Assembly (NCBI GenBank): GCA_946803715.1
Contig: CAMPET010000184.1
Span: forward strand, 22,577-86,576
DNA length: 64,000 nt
Direction of reading: 5' to 3'
Origin: Beroe ovata
Taxonomy: Eukaryota > Ctenophora > Nuda > Beroida > Beroidae
Of the stretch, positions 58,001-64,000 are shown piece by piece; positions within the stretch are counted from its first letter, which is position 1, and each line of letters starts with the position of its first letter. Both the position numbers and the translations under genes were made by a program. The notes under the pieces were generated by a model. The model searched no databases. It had not been told where the DNA came from and saw nothing but the letters and a program-made list of their open reading frames with translations.

Positions 58001-59529
58001 TTCATTCAATGTTTGCTGATTTTCGCCACAAAATGAACTTGAAGATAATTGCCTCTCCCACCCGGAATTAATTAAAGTTATCAAATAACACGCGGACAGT
58101 AACACAATTATCGCTTCAGACTTCAGAGCAGTGATGCGTTCATAACCATGCAGCGGGTAGGTAGTATATGAGATGATTCGGCACGTAACTTAATTCAGTG
58201 ATGTATCAAATTATTTGTGAGAGCTATATATACACTGAAAAAACTCTGGAGGGATCACTTTTCATGGTGTGATTACAGGAAGTTGAATTGAATCGTATTT
58301 GATATGTCGATACCCTGCTCAACTGGAGGGGAGTGGGACAAACATTAGAACATTAGTGACCACATTTGCTAGTTTTTGTGTGTATGTGGCAACTTTCTGT
58401 GTGTATGTGATCGGATTCTCTGATGATTTTTGCCACGATCACTATTAGGTATTTTTTGCTTGTTTCGAATTATTGATTGCTTCATTCCTTGTCGATTTGA
58501 CATGTGACCAACCCAAAGAGCAAAACATACGCTAATCCCTTCCGATTCAATTTACGTATGAAATGACACTAGTCATCATCAGCTATGTATTTGAATGTGA
58601 TCCTCCGATCGTGTGTAAACCATGCGCACCATGACGTCCAGTCCATGTAGCTTTGCCATGTTATATAGCTGATCACGATATTGGATAATTTAATTGTGCC
58701 GAGCTTGAAATCATGAGTTTCACAACTCAGTTTATTACACACACACACACACACACACACAGCTAGTGCACGACAGGGATCTTTGCGGTTATGTTTGTGT
58801 CCAAGGCCCTGCCAAAGGAATGTTTCGTATGGCAGTGGAATTTCGCTTGTACGTTTCCATCTAATCATGGTATCTTTTTATATCCTAAATTTTTCTGTTG
58901 AATTTTCTATTTTGCTTTTGGGAATGCATGGCAACTTTACGAGGCAAGCTAGTGATTCAATCAGAGAGTGATTCAATCAGCAATAATATGCTGATGATCA
59001 CGTCGACAACATATTATTGTTATTCTTGGCTCGAATAATTAGTTACTTGAATAATTATTCGGATTCCAGTTTTTTGCCGTATTGTGATCTATTTCATCAT
59101 ATCCGAACCCATGGTCTTGCATTTTGAATCGCATAATATCACCTCATTATGCCACACTGCAGCGACACTCAATGCACTAACACACTCCGCACACTGTAGC
59201 ATTATGACACTTTGCAGCGGCACAAACTACGAAGCAGCCTTAAACGCCACCACGAATACACACTAAGCCACAAAACACACACTTTGTTTTGACTTCAAAA
59301 CCATAGCTCACAGTTACGCTTTAGTAAAACGCAAACTGTGAACATTCTCAAGTAAAATACGCGAGCATAGATTTTATAGGCTCGCAGATGTTTTTCAATT
59401 AGTTTAAATATTCGCAGCTTATAGGCTACAATAATAAGTAGGTAGTTCATTTCATCTCTTATAAATCCTATAATTTCAACTCGGTAATTATTCTATTTAT
59501 TAAGTCAAATTAGTGTTATTGCCTAAGTT
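55043..59529. other. ~4.5-kb noncoding divergent region
   Basis: This lies between the 121-aa gene (-) and the 299-aa gene (+). AT-rich, with many dispersed copies of the words taggtacc/ggtaccta, mainly at 56-57.7 kb, and a CA microsatellite at 58736-58760. No supported exon. Confidence 0.45.
58736..58760 (+). repeat. CA microsatellite
   Basis: A pure (CA)n run of about 12 units. Confidence 0.9.
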
Positions 59530-61069
59530 ATGACTCCTGCCAAAATCGTTGCATCATTGTTGGACTCAATGGACCTAAATGAGTGTAAGACGGAAGATCA
59601 GATCAAAGATATAATGTAGGTGAAGGCAACAATTTGATTTCATGACGATATCAATATGTCTTGCTTTCAAATTTGAATTTTTGTCTGGGAAAATTTCTCT
59701 CGAATAGCTATGTACTGACGACTGGCAAAAATTTCTCCTATATCATCTATATGCTGTAAAGTATGCTGTATAGTATGTTTTCAGTCGGAAAAGATCTATA
59801 CCATCTTTAGACAAATCAAAGAGACCCAGTACATTGGAGGAAATTCGTCGCTCAATCCTACTTCTGGACAGCGTTGTGAGTCATGACAAGTCGAGGTGAG
59901 GAATTTGCCGATAGCAAAGAGTAATTCACTATCCCAGTCGTAAATTATTTATGATTGTTTAATTGTTAATAATTACCAAAAAATTATCAATAATTACAAT
60001 ATTTAGTGGAGATAGCGCGCATATTGAGGACCAAAGGCATTGTCAAGTGGAAGATAGACATGAAGTTAGCCTGGTAAGTCTTCAGGTTCAATGACAGTTC
60101 AACTTCATATTCATCCAAAAATATCCAAAATATTTCATATTCATCCGAAAGTATCTGCCATTGTTCTCTATAATAATTTCAGCCACCTTATTAAACTTTA
60201 CTCAGTACTCACGCCCCCTTACCCATGGTTACCCCGGCCCCTCCCTCTAACCCATACCCCGACACCAATATATATTAGCCTAATATTTCCACCTTTATAC
60301 CTATCATTATAAGGTGGAAATCAGGGATCCTATCTTACCTTATCGGAGAAGTAGCAGCTGTCGAGCCCCCATGCGGGCACTCTCCCTGTTCACCAGACTG
60401 AGAAACTGCTCGAGAAGGAGGAGAGAAGGACACCAGTCAGATGAGGAGAAGGCAAAAATCTCCAGGTCTCTCAACCGTGATCAGTTGTCCCCTGATGCGT
60501 ACTCTGATGTGGGTGAGGGAGGTGATAAGATGGAGATTCCAATATTTGGTGAACAGAGAACTAATAGAGGGGAATATTTCGGGGAAGTCGACAGTTTTTG
60601 GATGTATAACACTGGAAAAAGTTTGGATCAAGCATCATTACCTGAGCAAGATCTTACAATTACATCACATGATAATGAGACGTCAGATGATAATGAGCTG
60701 GAGTCATCAGATATTGAGCATGAGATATCACTTCGGGATCCCACATCAATTATTGGGGATGACATCCATTGTGGTTGTACTTGTAGTGATCACAGCGATA
60801 GTCGTAGTGAGAGGAGGTGTTGTCAAGGTGGAGAATACAGTGATCATTCGTCAGACATAATGGAGCCATGCCTAGGTATGAGTGAAATGTGTTAGAAATA
60901 GAATACTTTTTTTTGTGAAATTTAGGATATATTTGAAAATTAACCGTGTGATTTTCACAAAAAATATAATATACATCTTTTAATTTTCTCTTCAGATTCA
61001 GAGTTGGCTATTGGACAGAATATGATGATAGTTGTGCCCACTAGAGATACAGATCCCGAGAATTATTGA
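59530..61069 (+). CDS. Uncharacterised Ser/acidic-rich protein, 299 aa
   Basis: Five exons join in phase: 59530-59615, 59785-59895, 60007-60073, 60314-60875, 60996-61069. The N-terminus is helical (MTPAKIVASLLDSMDLNECK; later STLEEIRRSILLLDSVV). A basic patch follows (SLFTRLRNCSRRRREG), then long Ser/Asp/Glu-rich disordered sequence with a Cys cluster (IHCGCTCSDHSDS ... RRCCQGG). There is no signal peptide or membrane helix and I recognise no domain. The paired Cys/His could bind metal but fit no named zinc-finger pattern. Poly(A)-like aaataaataaaa lies near 61220, about 150 bp past the stop. The acceptor before exon 4 is the less common cattataag. Confidence 0.65.
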
Positions 61070-61784
61070 CTCAGAATTGTATTGTGACACTAGCGGATCG
61101 ATTTGAATTTTATGCAAAGTTGTAACATTTCCTATTTAAGCATGTCAGGTAAATTTTGAACGAACCAAGAAGTATCTGAGATCATTATATTGTTTCTAAA
61201 ACTTAATAAGCATGCATCAAAATAAATAAAAAGCCGTCTTGAAAATATAAATAAGATTGAATAAACTTACATTGAGTTTCCATCAAATAAGAATAGGCTT
61301 ATCAAAAATAAAAACAGCTAATTTCATAACTTAAATTTAACAGTTTAATAGTTATTAAACAACAAACTTACACTTACTACAGTTGAAACTTGAGGATTTA
61401 ACTTGGCGAATGAAAAATAATGTTATTAAGTTTCTTAGAACACCTTCAGTTTCATTTTTCAGATTCTAACCAATGCGAGTCGCTGATTTAATAGTCAATT
61501 AAATGCCAATTAAAATACATTTTCTGTTAAATTGAGATCATAAGATGACGGTTTTATCATCCTAGACACCATTATAGTCTTAACATATTTCAATTAGCCA
61601 TTGAAAGTCACCCCAAGATCAGAAGTGGCAAACTGGCGGCATTTTCCCACCATCGAACCATCATAGCCACTCTCCAGCTCCAATTAATAAAAGTATTCTC
61701 TTCCACTCATATAAACTTGAAAGCGAACCATTTCCTATATCACCAGAAAGTAGAAAGTGATCCATGATTTCTCCAATAATTGTG
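61070..61784. other. Convergent intergenic region
   Basis: This holds the 3' UTRs of the 299-aa gene (+) and the TRPM2-like gene (-). Very AT-rich, with several aataaa words near 61215-61260. No coding exon. Confidence 0.5.
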
Positions 61785-63776
61785 TCATGAAACCACCGGG
61801 AGATGTTTCTTGGCCGAGGTTGAGAAGGGGTTGTACGCATGTCTGTGGAAACACACCTTCTCCAGTATCCACTCGTGATTACCGTACAGATCGAGATTCC
61901 TGGGTAGTCAAGTCGTGTATGATAACCACGTGATTTTCTTGTGTCGCTTAGCAACAGTAACGCAAATTTTACTACGTAAAAGAACTCACGCGTGACCCAC
62001 CACGCGCGTTATCCACGCACATATATAAATACCTGTCGAGAGTAATCCACTCCACACTCAGCACTTCTCCCCCGACGTCGCTCGCTCGCAGGGGAAATCG
62101 TGAGAAGGATGATCCGAGACTGTCGTGGTAGTTGATGGCATGGGACTCTATCCAGGCGTTGTCTGTGTTCTGTGGATCATCCACATAGCCTCGGTACACC
62201 TGATGTAGGTATATAGTGGGTTTGTAGTGAGGGAAGTGACTCATTGACTCGCTAGAAGATAAATATTTTCGACCACAGATAAAGAAAGAAGTTCCTGAAT
62301 TAAATCAAATAGTATATCGTCTTGCCCAAGCCATGGAATAGTCTTGTGGCTCAAAATTTTCAACTCCTCACGTCAAAAACAAAGCAATGAAAGTTGGATC
62401 AGCAGTCAATCATCCCCCGCAATAATCATCCCCCGCACATAATATCCCCGCACATGACACACTCACCGCAATGCCCAGGGACAAGTGCTCGTGCATCATT
62501 TCCTTGATATGGTCCATCTCCTGCTCGCCCATCCCTATCGACCCCAGAGCGTCCTCCCCCAGCTCTCTCCTCAGCGCTGCCGTCAACTTCTCCCCGTGAC
62601 GAATAGGACCCTGGGATGGGGATTCTATAGTATTAGTTGGCTACAATTATCTGGAGCCTCCAGACTAGAGGGACAACAATTGGAGTTGCTTCTATGTGGA
62701 GAAAGGGAAGGGGGTTACAGTTTTGAATTGCCCAGGATTCGAGTTCTGCATCTAGTGACCGATCTTTCTTTCGTGATTCTTTGAAAAGGTTTTAGTCGAA
62801 GGTGTCATAATAGAAGGATATGTGGAAGCGCTAAATCAGCGCTAGGTGTAAACTTCAATTTTCTAAATTCAATTCGCTTCTATAGCTTCAATTTGAATGA
62901 TTTTAAATAGGTAATAAACTTACTCCAGGTATGGCCCATTTCCTTGACTCCTTCAGAAATATCCCCACAAACTCGATAACCGGAAGTCCATCTATCGTGA
63001 TCATCGTATCTCGGGAATCTCTTGCCCATCTTGTAACAATCGGTTCCGCTGTATGATTCGGTCCCCATCTGTTCAGCTTACCCCGTCCCTTCAAACCTGT
63101 CCTTCCCCTCGGATTGAGCGGAATTCCGTCCACCAGCAGATATGTCCCACAGAAACTCCGTCTGTCCATCTTGTTCCCGTTTATGTCCACCTCCTTGTTG
63201 AATTCCCCGATAATTGCTGTCGGATCGGCCGGGTCCACGGCAAACTTGTCCGTGTTTTTGAGGATATCCATATCAGTAAAATCGGGAGGGTTGTACGGGA
63301 AGGCCATTTCCCACGGCACATTCCTATCCGAGACAAGGAGACGTTCCACCCCGGTGGCCATGTACGGAGATTTCCGGGAGTCCTTGTGGACTGCGTGGTG
63401 TTTCAGGGGTTTTAGGGCGGGGTCAGGACGGTCTATGGGCGGACCACCGGTACGCGGCAAGGTGGTCTCCTGCATTTGTCGTATCAGCAACTGAAGTGCA
63501 AAAATATAGGTACTTTCTTACTACAACTTATATTGACACAATTGGGCACTCCGATAAAAAAGAATTGTCTAAAGAGCTAGAAGTAGAAGCCTCGACTATA
63601 AGTGATTTGCTGGAAACTCTGATAAATATTCAATTCCTGGCGTACCTTATCCTTGATGAATTTCAAGTTTCTCTTGACATCCCCATCTTCATCCTCCTCA
63701 CACTTCTTAGCAACATACACCTCCCTGCCCTCCGATACCAGCATGTATAACTCGTAGTAGTCAATGTCAGGGGCAA
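61785..63776 (-). CDS. TRPM2-like: C-terminal part of a TRPM2-like channel with NUDT9-H domain (partial)
   Basis: Five exons join in phase on the minus strand: 63646-63776, 62924-63490, 62467-62610, 62033-62199, 61785-61899 (stop). The first begins in mid-codon, so the gene continues upstream beyond this window; about 375 codons are visible. Lys/Glu-rich helical sequence (DVKRNLKFIKDK, LLIRQMQETT) leads into a complete NUDT9-homology domain. Landmarks are NVPWEMAFPYNPPDF, DRRSFCGTYLL, GRTGLKGRGKLNRWGPNHT, EPIVTRW, WAIPG, the Nudix box GPIRHGEKLTAALRRELGED, YRGYVDDPQNTDNAWIE and LDLYGNHEWILEKV. In TRPM2 this domain binds ADP-ribose to gate a Ca2+-permeable channel; in NUDT9 it hydrolyses ADP-ribose. 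Here the box reads RELGED where NUDT9 has REFGEE. The upstream coding sequence makes a channel fusion more likely than a stand-alone NUDT9, but the membrane part is not in view. Confidence 0.8.
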
Positions 63777-64000
63777 CTGAGGAGTGGCCGGGGATAAGTT
63801 CATTATAGGGGCAAACTTTGGCAAAGACTTGTTTAGGCAAAGCTCAAAAAAGTGGGAATTCTTTGCCAAAGTTTGCCTTACCCCCCCCCCCATTATATCA
63901 GTCCCGAAATTCGAAAAGAGTATGTCACTCAAACAACAAGGAAGCAACACCAAATAAAGCAATATAATATCATGAAGAAACCTTTTTCTTTCTGTGCACA
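63777..64000. other. Intron of the TRPM2-like gene at the window edge
   Basis: No further exon is seen before the end of the window. A poly-C run lies at about 63882-63891. A pair of near-complementary 20-nt words around caaactttggcaaag (63810-63880) could form a hairpin. Confidence 0.5.

Noticed and set aside
1-64000. tRNA, rRNA, transposase or reverse transcriptase genes
   Set aside because: I searched the frames and sequence by eye and saw no conserved motif for any of these. Absence is not proven without a proper search.

Overview
The window looks like nuclear DNA of an animal. Genes are split into many short exons (about 60-200 nt) with clean GT..AG introns, repeats are dispersed microsatellites and minisatellites, and the proteins are metazoan types: seven-helix receptors, a TSP1+EGF membrane receptor, a Golgi polypeptide GalNAc-transferase, a secreted M16 metallopeptidase and a TRPM2-type channel tail. 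Compact genes and small introns would suit a non-bilaterian such as a sponge, cnidarian or placozoan, but I cannot place it further. I built the gene models by joining exons by hand with matched splice phase; none is supported by transcript data. Untranslated exons are mostly not resolved.

Layout. 1.2-5.2 kb (+): class-A-like GPCR, 422 aa. 6.2-10.7 kb (+): insulin-degrading-enzyme-like M16 peptidase with signal peptide, 998 aa. 10.9-13.2 kb (-): unrecognised Ser/Gln-rich protein, 414 aa, convergent with the peptidase. 14.7-22.5 kb (+): type I membrane protein with signal peptide, TSP1 domain, a run of EGF domains, one membrane helix and a short tail. It is full of minisatellites, and two apparent internal duplications each straddle a single unknown base (15193, 20225). 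23.3-29.3 kb (-): ankyrin plus armadillo-like repeat protein. 30.3-34.7 kb (+): GALNT with catalytic and ricin-type lectin domains, joined in frame to a 278-residue ER/K-rich and acidic tail encoded by one exon. 34.7-41.7 kb: about 7 kb with no convincing gene. 41.7-44.6 kb (+): second, divergent seven-helix receptor, 410 aa. 45.5-49.5 kb (-): EF-hand protein, 227 aa. 49.8-50.7 kb and 52.8-55.0 kb (-): two small spliced genes (88 and 121 aa) of unknown function. 55-59.5 kb: noncoding. 59.5-61.1 kb (+): unrecognised acidic/Ser-rich protein, 299 aa. 61.8-63.8 kb (-): 3' end of a TRPM2-like gene carrying a NUDT9-H ADP-ribose pyrophosphatase domain; its 5' part lies outside the window.

The genes are not an operon and I see no shared pathway. 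Several encode cell-surface or signalling proteins: two receptors, the TSP1/EGF receptor, an EF-hand Ca2+ sensor and an ADP-ribose-linked channel. The points most worth a second look are the GALNT with its extra helical tail, the nearly canonical Nudix box on the channel-like protein, the duplications across the Ns (probably unmerged haplotypes), minisatellites that contain repeated splice sites, and the small spliced genes at 50 and 53-55 kb.
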